Assembly: GCA_910587375.1 (NCBI GenBank)
Contig: CAJULR010000015.1
Location: 1 to 64,000 of the forward strand
DNA length: 64,000 nt
Source: Candidatus Gastranaerophilales bacterium
GTDB taxonomy: Bacteria > Cyanobacteriota > Vampirovibrionia > Gastranaerophilales > Gastranaerophilaceae
Direction: 5' to 3'
Shown here: positions 8,949 through 17,249 of the stretch, one piece after another
How the letters are laid out: each line of letters starts with the position of its first letter
How positions within the stretch are numbered: the first letter of the stretch is position 1
Program-made: the position numbers and the translations under genes
Notes under the pieces: generated by a model
What the model was told of the DNA's origin: nothing
Databases searched by the model: none
The model's input: the letters and a program-made list of their open reading frames with translations, nothing else

Positions 8949-10949
8949 ATGAAAATAGGCTCCACAAACAGCTTTAATTTTTCTCCAGCCTTCGGGGACG
9001 CCCTGTCTTCAAAGCAAGAAAAGGAGTATAAAAAGCTTCTTGAAGAAATAAGACAAGAGCAAGGCTATGACAATGGAGCCAATATTGTAAAATTTTATAT
9101 ACCTTCCTTGCCTTCAGGCAAATTTGATGACGCAGGTATCGGCAAAGTTAACTCTAAACAGGCAGAACGCGCTTATGAACTTGCAAACATATATTATAAC
9201 GCCTCCGGTATTAAACTTATGCCAATGGGACAGTTAACAGACAAAGGCGTATATACAAATGACCATTACGTAGGTGCATATAACAGAAGTGCTCTTTCTG
9301 TGGGCGAAGACGCGATAAATATTTCTCTTCTTGCAACAGAACAATATGGAAATATCCTCTCTAAAAAAGACGCCGCAGGTGTTGTTCTTCAACACACTTC
9401 AAAACATGAAGACAGAAGCATTATAGATTATGAAACAACCCTTGGCTGGCAAAATCAGGAAAATTATCCTATTAATGAAGTTTTAAGAACGGCATATGAA
9501 AACTTTAAAAACCCAGAAAATCAAAACCTGCAACTTCAAGCCCTGAGGGAAGAATTTGAAGCTTTTAAAAACCAAAAAGAACCTGTGGATTATGATGATA
9601 TTTACACAAGACTTGCTTTGTATCCGTTTTTAAAAGACCCGGGCACCGCAAAAGTGGAATTTTTCAGAGGCTTTGATTCAAACCCTGAAATCAGGGCACA
9701 AAAAATGCCTGAATATAACAGACTAAAAGAGCAGCATAAAGACGCCATTGATTTTTATAAGTTTAAACAATTTCTTGGCCACAAAGCAATAGCAGATGGC
9801 AAAGAAATTATAAACAGCAAAGGAATGGACGCATACGGAGATTGTATTATAGGCTTCTCTTGGCCTGAAAAACAGGTTTTCATTGACGCATTTTTAGAAG
9901 ACGCAGAATCAGGCTGGGGTCTTCCTGCACTAAACTTCTACGATTTAATCGAAAAAAATGACAGCCCTGCGCATAAGCTTCTAAAAACTAAAGTGTCACA
10001 TTATCTTTTAAACTATGACGGCATAAGGTTTGATGTGGGCTGGCAATATATGAACCCTTGCCTTATCTATAATAACGGAAGCACATACAAACATCTTGAC
10101 GCCGGAAACAAAATTACCGATTTTATTGAACAAACCGCAAGGGAAATCAAGGGCGATAATTTTAATCAGAAAAAATTAATGTATGAATGTGACGCAAACT
10201 ATAATGATTTTCCAATACAAGACTGGAATACAAAACAAAAAATTAAACATTTAAAAGGCCTTGTAATCCTTACAACAGAAGAAGAACACGACAAAAACAT
10301 AAACGGACAAACGGGCTGGGCACATACAGCATATTTAAGAGAAAACCTCGGGCTTCACGATGATGATGTCATTGTTGGCACAAACAATCACGATAAGGAA
10401 GGCGTTTTGAACTGCGCCAAAAACAGAGGAAAATCAAACGAACATGTTGACGCTCTTATGCGCGTATTCAGGCTAAGACCGCAGGATGGAAAATCAAACG
10501 GCTGGAGGCTTTTAAAAGATGATGATAACCTTTTAAGCCACATTCAAAAATATTGCCGCGCAAGGTTTGCAGAAGTTACAACGATGAAAAATACATTCAT
10601 CCAATTCTTTGATATGATTGGCCGAAGCGAAAAAACAGATTATCACACAGGCGGCGTAGGCGAAAACAGCCACGTAGATTACAAACACAGACTTGAACGA
10701 AACTACGAAGAAAATTTCCACAGGGCCTTACAGGATGGCGTTGGTTACAACGCAGCCGATGTTCACAAATTCCGTATGGAAAGCGACGGCACAAAAGAAA
10801 GACGCCCGGATTTATACGAAAGAGCTTCAAAATACGCTGCATACCTGCAGCATAAAGGCAATATCTACACAAGAGAAGAAGCGGACAATTCAAACAGGGC
10901 AAATCTATCCATCGACGATATGACCCTTGAAGAAATTCAGAAGATGTAA
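8949..10949 (+). CDS. divergent GH77-like (4-alpha-glucanotransferase) protein
   Basis: The 666-residue product resembles amylomaltase/MalQ only in its key motifs. Seen: DYETTLGWQ, an EFEAFKNQ segment, the FYKFKQFLGHKA helix and GDCIIGFSWP (compare the 'GD-P-I-F-V' strand of MalQ), then YDGIRFDVGW (candidate nucleophile Asp362), MYECDA (candidate acid/base Glu413) and GTNNHDKEG (candidate Asp482). The spacing 362/413/482 fits the three GH77 acids. GH77 enzymes move alpha-1,4-glucan chains in glycogen or maltodextrin use. The N-terminal ~100 residues and the F-S-P-A-F-G start are unlike ordinary MalQ. No glycogen genes are adjacent, so the true substrate is uncertain. The ribosome site before ATG 8949 is weak. 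Confidence 0.6.
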   Translation: MKIGSTNSFNFSPAFGDALSSKQEKEYKKLLEEIRQEQGYDNGANIVKFYIPSLPSGKFDDAGIGKVNSKQAERAYELANIYYNASGIKLMPMGQLTDKGVYTNDHYVGAYNRSALSVGEDAINISLLATEQYGNILSKKDAAGVVLQHTSKHEDRSIIDYETTLGWQNQENYPINEVLRTAYENFKNPENQNLQLQALREEFEAFKNQKEPVDYDDIYTRLALYPFLKDPGTAKVEFFRGFDSNPEIRAQKMPEYNRLKEQHKDAIDFYKFKQFLGHKAIADGKEIINSKGMDAYGDCIIGFSWPEKQVFIDAFLEDAESGWGLPALNFYDLIEKNDSPAHKLLKTKVSHYLLNYDGIRFDVGWQYMNPCLIYNNGSTYKHLDAGNKITDFIEQTAREIKGDNFNQKKLMYECDANYNDFPIQDWNTKQKIKHLKGLVILTTEEEHDKNINGQTGWAHTAYLRENLGLHDDDVIVGTNNHDKEGVLNCAKNRGKSNEHVDALMRVFRLRPQDGKSNGWRLLKDDDNLLSHIQKYCRARFAEVTTMKNTFIQFFDMIGRSEKTDYHTGGVGENSHVDYKHRLERNYEENFHRALQDGVGYNAADVHKFRMESDGTKERRPDLYERASKYAAYLQHKGNIYTREEADNSNRANLSIDDMTLEEIQKM

Positions 10950-11002
10950 TTTTTCCTAAAAACCCTTGAATTTGAAGGACTCTAAAATCTTACATCCTAA
11001 AA

Positions 11003-11224
11003 TCAATACTGTTCTGCGTCGGTCTTTTCGAGCTTAATTGTATATCCTAAAATTTTATATATTAAAAGCATTTCTTTATAGCGGATTGTTTCGTTTAAAA
11101 TCATTTGCGATAGTTTTTTGTTGGTATATTTTCTGCCGGAAACTCTCGTCATTTCTTCTGCAAGACGAACATAATTCCAGCCGTTGCTTTGAACTAAACC
11201 CTTAATTGCATCTTTTATACTCAT
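11003..11224 (-). CDS. small helix-turn-helix protein (DUF6471-like)
   Basis: A 73-residue protein with the pattern NGWNYVRLAEEMTRVSG-x-K-Y-T-N-K-K-L-S-Q-M, a helix-turn-helix of the type seen in DUF6471-like proteins, ending in YKEMLLIYKILGYTI. It is divergently placed, 90 bases from the 62-residue gene at 11315, whose paralog at 43276 is also divergent from a helix-turn-helix gene. Probably a DNA-binding regulator; no ligand domain is present. Confidence 0.6.
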   Translation of the reverse strand: MSIKDAIKGLVQSNGWNYVRLAEEMTRVSGRKYTNKKLSQMILNETIRYKEMLLIYKILGYTIKLEKTDAEQY

Positions 11225-11314
11225 ACAGCAATATTGACATATTATTTCGCATATTATATTATATTTCTTATTATTTAAGATTATTCTTTTATATTAAGAA
11301 AAAAGAAATGTTTT

Positions 11315-11503
11315 ATGGAAGTAAGTTATAAAAATTTAAAAGAAACAGTGCAAGATATCTATAGTATTTCATTAATACTTTATGAATTCAGCAAAAATAA
11401 TATTGATATGGAAGAAACAGCATGTTTGCATACAGGGATAAAAATATTACACCAAAAAATTAACGAACTAAATTTTGAAATTTTAAAAACAGATAGTGAA
11501 TGA
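11315..11503 (+). CDS. small hypothetical protein, paralog of the gene at 43276
   Basis: A 62-residue, mostly helical protein. It shares an alignable pattern with the 64-residue product encoded at 43276-43470: E-x-(V/D)-x-D-I-Y-(S/N)-I-S, then (Y/C)-E-F-(S/C)-K, then I-K-I-L-H-Q-K versus A-K-I-L-H-K-K, and E-(L/M)-N-F-E near the end. The family is unknown to me. Both copies lie head-to-head with a small helix-turn-helix gene. A role as a partner or modulator of that regulator is inference from position only. Confidence 0.55.
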   Translation: MEVSYKNLKETVQDIYSISLILYEFSKNNIDMEETACLHTGIKILHQKINELNFEILKTDSE

Positions 11504-11548
11504 AATTGCAGCCAAAAAAATATTAAAATAAGTAAAATTACTCAAGGT

Positions 11549-12343
11549 TTAATCCAAACTTGCATAGTAATATAGGATTGTGTTTGTTTTTGTGTTAATT
11601 GCAATGCCATATTCTGTTTCAAAGTTTGATTTTATTGTTGTGTTGTCTTCTATTGTGTAAAATTTAAAGTTTGTTTTTTTAAGGTTAAGTTTGCTTGTTG
11701 CAAGATAATGTATGGGGTTATTAGAATATTGTTTTTCGTTTTCATATGGGCCTTCTGTTTTAATATATTTGTATTTTTTTAATTCATTTTGAATATATTC
11801 ATTATCAGATTCAAATGATAAAAATATTTCTTCACTTCCAAAGAAACCATTTGAAGATTTAAATAATCCGGGGTTTTTAGCGTTTGGAGGAAGAGAAGAA
11901 GGAAAATGTTTTATCATAGAAGAGGTGCGAATGGAGGAGAGAGCTTTGGGATAGTTGTTATAATCAGCATAGGCCTTGTCATCATATAAAATAGAAATTA
12001 CAAAAAAATTGCCACAGGAGATAAATATTTGCAATATTGCAATTATAAAAAAGTTTAATAAAAAAGCTAAAATTTTTGCAAAACCTGGAAAATACTTATG
12101 AAGCATTATACCAACAAAAAAATACACAGCCAAAGTAAGAATAAACGGAACAAAATACCAAAACCCAAGCCGTATGGTCAATATATCAGGAAACAAAAGT
12201 GCACTGAAAACATAGCAGAATAATCCTGCAAAAAATGAGATCAAGGAAGCTAAAAACAAGTATTTATGCCCTAAATTGTTAAAATTCATTTTCAAACTAA
12301 ATATTTTATTCAAAATATTGTTCATATTTACTGATTCTACCAT
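11549..12343 (-). CDS. hypothetical membrane protein
   Basis: The 264-residue product has about four membrane segments in its first half (near residues 28-48, 58-78, 84-104 and 108-125, estimated by eye) and a soluble, tyrosine- and asparagine-rich second half with no motif I recognise. Start could be ATG at 12343 or the internal ATG giving M-N-N-I-L at 12325. It overlaps the end of the small frame at 12337-12573 by seven bases. The region is more AT-rich in codon choice than the housekeeping neighbours, which may mean it is accessory. Function unknown. Confidence 0.55.
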   Translation of the reverse strand: MVESVNMNNILNKIFSLKMNFNNLGHKYLFLASLISFFAGLFCYVFSALLFPDILTIRLGFWYFVPFILTLAVYFFVGIMLHKYFPGFAKILAFLLNFFIIAILQIFISCGNFFVISILYDDKAYADYNNYPKALSSIRTSSMIKHFPSSLPPNAKNPGLFKSSNGFFGSEEIFLSFESDNEYIQNELKKYKYIKTEGPYENEKQYSNNPIHYLATSKLNLKKTNFKFYTIEDNTTIKSNFETEYGIAINTKTNTILYYYASLD

Positions 12344-12573
12344 ATTTTTTCATAAATTTGATATATCACAAAATGATTTTCAAGATATCCCTTTTCTTGC
12401 ATAGAATACCCCCAGTTATTAATACCATTGAATTTGCCCATGCCTTTACGATATTCAAAATCATAATAATCCACAATAAAACCTGGGGCAATATATGTAT
12501 AATCATCACTTTTGGGTGCATTTTCAGGTTTTAACAAAAATATATTTGCCAACTCTTTTGTGTTTGTATTCAA
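12337..12573 (-). pseudogene. fragmentary or TTG-started hypothetical gene
   Basis: A 78-codon frame with only a TTG start and no clear ribosome site; translation back from it meets a TAA eight codons earlier. The sequence (LLKPENAPKSDDYTYIAPG, then YRKGMGKFNG) looks like real protein coding but matches nothing I know. It overlaps the next gene downstream by seven bases, as translationally coupled genes do. It may be the remnant of a longer gene whose 5' part was lost, or a genuine TTG-started small protein. Confidence 0.35.
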
Positions 12574-12619
12574 ATGCTTCTCAAGAGAGTAAAATTACTC
12601 AATTTTCAACACAAAATTT

Positions 12620-12650
12620 AAAATCCATGCCCGATTTGGCATGGAATTTT
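12620..12650. terminator. hairpin, possible bidirectional terminator
   Basis: Stem AAAATCCATGCC / GGCATGGAATTTT with one bulged base and a six-base loop. T-runs on both sides fit termination in either direction, though no gene end on either strand lies immediately next to it. Confidence 0.55.
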
Positions 12651-12847
12651 AATAATCTTTACATTTCTTAACTAAACAACAGCAAAAATGAAATCATGAA
12701 AACATGCACACGCCATGGGTTTTGCATGTATCAAATCATGGAAAGCCATGTGCAAAGAATACTTTAGGGTGGTCAAAACCCTAATATACAGGCTATAAAA
12801 GCCGTTTGCTTATTGTTACATGATGTTAATAATTGGCCAAAATACAC

Positions 12848-12875
12848 TTGTATACTGGCTCTTAAAAGTTATAAT
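12848..12875 (+). promoter_or_regulatory. sigma70-type promoter for the Cys-rich small gene
   Basis: TTGTAT, 16 bases, TATAAT. The transcript would start near 12882, giving a leader of about 80 bases before the GTG at 12965. Confidence 0.6.
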
Positions 12876-12964
12876 AGTATTAAATTCAGTTAGGGCAAGC
12901 CTTTTCAATACTTAAAGGCTTATGAATTCGGGTAGTGCTTTATATAAATCAGGGAGAAAATCAA

Positions 12965-13183
12965 GTGCTCAAAAGTAGGGATATGGGTCGCGCAGTTGCT
13001 GTAAGAAGATGGACTACAACAGCAATGGAATGCTATAAAAGAGGATGTAATTGTGAAGGGTGCTTCTATACAGACTTTTTTGGCAAATCATCACAAAAAT
13101 GCCAAATGAAAGCCTCTGTTTTAGAACTCGTTAGAGTATTAGGCAAACCTGACATCGAAATGCAGCAAATTTTAAACGATTAA
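12965..13183 (+). CDS. small cysteine-rich protein, unknown family
   Basis: The start is GTG 12965, with GGGAG eight bases upstream; a longer GTG frame from 12935 runs through that ribosome site and is less likely. The 72-residue product has five clustered cysteines in C-Y-K-R-G-C-N-C-E-G-C followed by a sixth in S-S-Q-K-C-Q-M-K, then a helix ASVLELVRVLG. Four or more cysteines at this spacing suggest a zinc or iron-sulfur site. It has its own promoter and no obvious partner. I do not recognise the family; nucleic-acid binding is a guess. Confidence 0.65.
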   Translation: MLKSRDMGRAVAVRRWTTTAMECYKRGCNCEGCFYTDFFGKSSQKCQMKASVLELVRVLGKPDIEMQQILND

Positions 13184-13244
13184 TCAAACAAGATTTAAGG
13201 CCTAAAAAAGGGTTTAAGCTTTATAAAAGGGTGACCTTGAAAAA

Positions 13245-13673
13245 TTAATCAAATTTAAAACCAAAGGGCAGAAGCTCTGAAAGCTTGTGTATCACAGGTT
13301 CAACGCCATCATCTTCTAAGATAACATCAATATCGACAGAATGCATATTGCTAAATTCATTTAACCATTGAAGACACGCCCCGCAAGGAAGGCAGTGCTT
13401 TTGGTTCGGGCTGAACACAGCAACCGCAAGCAGTTTGCTCTTCTCGCCGTCGCAAAGAGCCGTTGAAAGCGCATTTCTTTCGGCACAAAGCCCAAGGCCA
13501 TAGCTCACATTTTCAATGTTTGAGCCTAAATAAATTTTGCCATCCTCAAAAATACAGGCAGCCCCGACAGCAAAATTTGAATAGGGAGAATAGCTGTTTT
13601 TACTTGCTTCTTTTGCTTTTTCTAAAAGTTCTTTGGCACTTATTATGCCTACAAATTTTTTAGTTTCTTCCAT
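13245..13673 (-). CDS. cdd: cytidine deaminase
   Basis: Deaminates cytidine and deoxycytidine to uridine forms in pyrimidine salvage. The 142-residue product shows the zinc signature of the family: CAERNALSTA (C-A-E, zinc ligand plus proton-shuttling Glu) and LPCGACLQWLNEF (P-C-x-x-C). The NIENVSYGL strand and SPYSNFAVGAA nucleoside-binding segment are also present. This is the short tetrameric form. It is the last gene of a minus-strand group after the MBL hydrolase. Confidence 0.95.
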   Translation of the reverse strand: MEETKKFVGIISAKELLEKAKEASKNSYSPYSNFAVGAACIFEDGKIYLGSNIENVSYGLGLCAERNALSTALCDGEKSKLLAVAVFSPNQKHCLPCGACLQWLNEFSNMHSVDIDVILEDDGVEPVIHKLSELLPFGFKFD

Positions 13674-13773
13674 CTTGCTTTTTCCAATCTGCTTTTGAAG
13701 TATTCCTATAAACTGAATGTGACGGTCTTTTGGCCATTATAAAAGCCTTTTAGCTTGCTTTTTGCGGCAATTT

Positions 13774-14421
13774 CTATGAATATATTGAATTTTGCCCAAA
13801 ATATGCGTTATGAATTTTTTCATGCCCTATAGTAGTATTATCGCCATGACCTGTAAAAACTTTAATATTATCTCCAAGTTTAAATAATTTTTCTTTTATG
13901 CTGTGTTCAATTTCTTTGAAGTTGCCCGTAGGAAGATCACAGCGGCCAATTTCTTCCAAAAATAAAGTATCGCCCGCAAAAAGATTGTCCGAAAAAAGAT
14001 AACAAAGGCTTCCTTTTGAATGCCCCGGAGTTGAAATTACCTTAATTTTTTCGCCCAAAAAATCCATTATAAAAGAATCATCAATAAATTCATCAATTTC
14101 AACTGTTTCAACCCTTCTGTGGCCAAATAAATCACACTGAACTGCAAGGTTTTCATAAAGAAGCTTATCATCCTTTGACATAAAAACCTTAACATCGGGA
14201 TATTTTTCCTTTACCCCTTTAAGGCCGCCTACATGGTCAAAATGCGCATGGGTTATAAAAATATACTTTAAATTTAGCCCTTCTTTTTCAAGAAAATTAA
14301 AAATTTCTTCGTTTGAACCTGCACAATCAAACAAAATTGCTTCATTTGTGATGTTTTTATCATACACAAGGTAATTATTTGCCGCAAACTCCATCGGAAT
14401 AAACTTTTTTACGGTAGCCAT
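13774..14421 (-). CDS. metallo-beta-lactamase-fold hydrolase (glyoxalase II-like)
   Basis: Start taken at the ATG whose complement is 14419-14421, with AAGGA six bases before it. The ~215-residue product has the binuclear metal motif THAHFDHVGG (H-x-H-x-D-H), then TPGHSKGSLCYL, FAGDTLF and TGHGDNT, supplying the remaining histidines and bridging aspartate. The size and NNYLVYD start match small single-domain MBL hydrolases such as GloB-like thioesterases. Lactoylglutathione is an unlikely substrate if glutathione is absent, so the real thioester or other substrate is unknown. Confidence 0.88.
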   Translation of the reverse strand: MATVKKFIPMEFAANNYLVYDKNITNEAILFDCAGSNEEIFNFLEKEGLNLKYIFITHAHFDHVGGLKGVKEKYPDVKVFMSKDDKLLYENLAVQCDLFGHRRVETVEIDEFIDDSFIMDFLGEKIKVISTPGHSKGSLCYLFSDNLFAGDTLFLEEIGRCDLPTGNFKEIEHSIKEKLFKLGDNIKVFTGHGDNTTIGHEKIHNAYFGQNSIYS

Positions 14422-14448
14422 CAAAAATCCTTTTTAAACTTTTAAATT

Positions 14449-14724
14449 TCAGTTCCAATATTTTAACATATTTAAATATTTTAAAAAAGTGTTTTCAGGC
14501 TTTTTTAAACCATACGTACGGGCCAAAAGCTTCACAACGTCATCTTCCGTCAGGTCGAAATGCAGTTTCAATTCATTTAAATATTTGTTTAAATGCTTAA
14601 GCGCAGCCTCAATTTTTGCATTATTTTCTGCGGTGCGCTCCTTGGAAAATGCACCAAAACGGTTTCCAAAGCACCCGACAAAACAATTTTTTAATAAAAA
14701 ACCTTCGCTAAAACGTTTTTTCAT
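14449..14724 (-). CDS. small hypothetical protein
   Basis: I prefer the ATG giving M-K-K-R-F-S (complement 14722-14724); a longer frame reaches 14754 without a ribosome site. The product is about 91 residues, basic, with a helical middle (K-I-E-A-A-L-K-H-L-N-K-Y) and an end TEDDVVKLLARTYGLKKPEN that reads like a small helical bundle. No family recognised. It lies 27 bases before the MBL gene and may be cotranscribed. Confidence 0.45.
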   Translation of the reverse strand: MKKRFSEGFLLKNCFVGCFGNRFGAFSKERTAENNAKIEAALKHLNKYLNELKLHFDLTEDDVVKLLARTYGLKKPENTFLKYLNMLKYWN

Positions 14725-14892
14725 AAAACCAACCCGGCATATAAACTTTACCACTTCACTTTAAAAGCCCTAATTACAGGCCTTCACAAAGTATATATTA
14801 AAACATTCAAGCTATGGAAACATTCCCTTTTAGTGTAAATTTTGCAAACTTTACCTTTAGAAAAACCCGCCCATCAAGGCTAATCATTAAGG

Positions 14893-15801
14893 CTACTTCT
14901 TTTTTGGAGGTAAAATATTTTCAAACTTAAAAACGTAAGATTTTTTCTCTTCCTCTTCGTTTACAAGGCCCAAAATGCGCTCTAAATCTGTTTTTAAGTT
15001 TCCAAGGTCATCATATTTTTTCAAATTACCGTCAATTGCAATTGAAACATCACCGGTTTCTTCAGAAACCACAATGCAGGCACAGTCTGAAATTTCGGTA
15101 ATCCCGATTGCAGCCCTGTGGCGTGTTCCGTATCTCCAGCTTAGTTTAGGGTCTTCCGTTAAGGGTAGCAAAACCCCCGCAGACTGCACATTGTCGTTAC
15201 AAATAACCACAGCGCCGTCATGAAGCGGAGTATTCGGGTGGAAAATTGTCAAAAGAAGCTCCTGGGAAAGGTTTCCATTAATTTCAACCCCGACATCGGA
15301 ATGGTTAAGCGTACTGTCCTCTTTTTGAAGAACAATAAGCCCGCCAGTCCTTGTTTTTGACATATATTTTATCGTTTCAATTAATTCTTTAACAATGTCA
15401 ATGTCTTCATTTTTTCTTTTATAAATTTTCTTGCCTGAAATTATTCTGCTTAAAATGTCATTCTGCCCGATATAGCCTAAAAACCGCCTCAATTCAGGCT
15501 GGAAAATAACAATCAAACCAACAGTTACAACTGTTACAAGCGTTTTTAGAAACATTCCGAAAATCTGAAGGTTAATTCTTATTAAAAGTTCTGAAAAAAG
15601 CCACATAATTAAAAGGGCGAAAATCCCTCTAACCAAGCTTTCAGAGTGTGTTCCTTTAATATATTTTTTATAGAAAAACACAAGAATTAAAACAAGGACA
15701 ACAACCTCTGCAATATTCACACCAAGCTGCACCCCGCCAAAAGTGTGGGCAATTTCATAGAATTGTCTTAGCAAATATTGGTACAAATACGTGAAATCCA
15801 C
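14893..15801 (-). CDS. cdaA: membrane diadenylate cyclase CdaA (c-di-AMP synthase)
   Basis: Makes cyclic di-AMP from two ATP, a second messenger for potassium and turgor control. The 302-residue product has three N-terminal membrane segments (about residues 25-45, 55-75, 80-100) and a DAC domain with the nucleotide motifs LHDGAVVI (D-G-A) and YGTRHRAAIG (R-H-R). Start is GTG 15801. It lies 44 bases after lysA on the same strand, and their joint transcription would link diaminopimelate decarboxylation to c-di-AMP. No GlmM gene is adjacent, unlike the Firmicutes cdaA-cdaR-glmM unit. Confidence 0.95.
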   Translation of the reverse strand: MDFTYLYQYLLRQFYEIAHTFGGVQLGVNIAEVVVLVLILVFFYKKYIKGTHSESLVRGIFALLIMWLFSELLIRINLQIFGMFLKTLVTVVTVGLIVIFQPELRRFLGYIGQNDILSRIISGKKIYKRKNEDIDIVKELIETIKYMSKTRTGGLIVLQKEDSTLNHSDVGVEINGNLSQELLLTIFHPNTPLHDGAVVICNDNVQSAGVLLPLTEDPKLSWRYGTRHRAAIGITEISDCACIVVSEETGDVSIAIDGNLKKYDDLGNLKTDLERILGLVNEEEEKKSYVFKFENILPPKKK

Positions 15802-15845
15802 TTGCTCGTGCCTTCTTTTAAAAGTTTGTAATAAAAACAGATTAA

Positions 15846-17171
15846 TTAAAAAATTACATCATTTTGGGTCAATTGCTCGTAAGTTTCTCTTTTTACTATA
15901 ATATCAGATTGAGAATTATTTACAAGTATCATTTCAGGTTTTAAAACCCTGTTATAATTGCTGGACATTGAATATCCGTAAGCACCTGTGTTAAAGACAC
16001 AAAGAATGTCCCCTGTCACAGGCGAATTCAGTTCAATATCCTTAATTAAAATATCGCCTGATTCGCAAAATCTTCCTGCAACCGTCACTTTTTTCAAATT
16101 TTCTTCTTCTTTGCCGTTTGCAATCACCGCTTCATACTTTGCCCCATACATTGAAGGCCTTGGGTTATCTGCCATTCCGCCATCTACTGCAATATATTTT
16201 CTTCCATTTGGCACCTGTTTTGATGAACCTACTGTATACAGCGTCACGCCTGCAGTTCCAACCATTGAACGGCCTGGTTCAATATATAAAACAGGTTCTT
16301 CCATACCATACATTTCAGCGTGGTCTTTAATTGATTTTAAAATTACATCGGCAATTTTATAAACAGAAGGAGGACAATCCGCCTCGGTATAAGTAATTCC
16401 AAGGCCTCCGCCCACATTCATTTCATTTAAATTCAAATCAAATTTATCATTAATTCTCTTTAATTCCTTCATTAAAACACCGATTTCATCATAATAAACC
16501 TGTGTTTCAAAAATTTGTGAGCCAATATGCGCATGAAGCCCCATAATTTCAAGGTTTGTAAACTCTGTTAAGATTAATTCAACCGCTTCATCAATCTGGG
16601 TCATATCAAAACCGAATTTTGAATCTGTTTGGCCCGTTTGAATATATTCATGGGTGTGGCATTCAATCCCAGGAGTTATTCTTAAAAGCACCTTTTGCAC
16701 CTTGTCAAAAGACCTGGCAACTTCGTTTAACAAAGAAAGTTCAAGGAAATTATCCACACTCACCCTGCCAACGCCAAGTTCAAGCGCAAGCAAAAGCTCA
16801 TCCGTTGTTTTATTATTCCCGTTAAACGTTGTCATTTCCATATTTGCGCCTGCTTTGTTTACAGTGTAAATTTCGCCGCCCGATACAACATCAAATCCAA
16901 ACCCTTCAGAATGGAGAATTTTAGCAATTTGCCCCGTCATTAAAGCTTTTGAGGCAAACATCATATTTACTTTTTTATAATCCTTAAAAGCATCCTTATA
17001 TTCCCTTGCAATGGCACGAAGCGTCACTTCATCCATCACATATAAAGGTGTACCATATTTTTCAACTAGTTCAACCGTGTCGCACCCTGATATTTCAAGG
17101 TTCCCTTTCTCATTCCTTTTTGTATTCAAAGGCATTATATTTTGATTAACAGTCTTTAGTGTATCAGACAT
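15846..17171 (-). CDS. lysA: diaminopimelate decarboxylase
   Basis: PLP enzyme converting meso-diaminopimelate to lysine. The 441-residue product has ASKALMTGQIAKIL with the Schiff-base lysine, GFDVVSGGEIYT, HIGSQIFE, EPGRSMVG and the active-site CESGDI near the C-terminus, in family order. AAGGAG precedes the ATG. It shares the strand with cdaA just downstream and is divergent from the AI-2E-type gene at 17250. Confidence 0.96.
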   Translation of the reverse strand: MSDTLKTVNQNIMPLNTKRNEKGNLEISGCDTVELVEKYGTPLYVMDEVTLRAIAREYKDAFKDYKKVNMMFASKALMTGQIAKILHSEGFGFDVVSGGEIYTVNKAGANMEMTTFNGNNKTTDELLLALELGVGRVSVDNFLELSLLNEVARSFDKVQKVLLRITPGIECHTHEYIQTGQTDSKFGFDMTQIDEAVELILTEFTNLEIMGLHAHIGSQIFETQVYYDEIGVLMKELKRINDKFDLNLNEMNVGGGLGITYTEADCPPSVYKIADVILKSIKDHAEMYGMEEPVLYIEPGRSMVGTAGVTLYTVGSSKQVPNGRKYIAVDGGMADNPRPSMYGAKYEAVIANGKEEENLKKVTVAGRFCESGDILIKDIELNSPVTGDILCVFNTGAYGYSMSSNYNRVLKPEMILVNNSQSDIIVKRETYEQLTQNDVIF

Positions 17172-17249
17172 TGTTCTTATAACTCCTTGCTAAATCTCTG
17201 CGATAATTGTAACATAAAGATATTCTAAAAGAATATAAAGGCAAGAAAA

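Larger units (their letters stand above)
12574..12964. other. 390-base intergenic stretch with hairpins and a promoter
   Basis: No coding region is convincing. It holds a terminator-like hairpin (12620-12650), a second structured segment around 12695-12755 where ACATGCA pairs with TGCATGT and GCACA with TGTGC, and a promoter at 12848-12875 that fits the Cys-rich gene downstream. Confidence 0.5.

Noticed and set aside
13000..13300. Search for tRNA, rRNA or riboswitch sequences in all intergenic gaps
   Set aside because: No cloverleaf, 16S/23S signature or known riboswitch core was seen by eye; a covariance-model scan would be needed to be sure.
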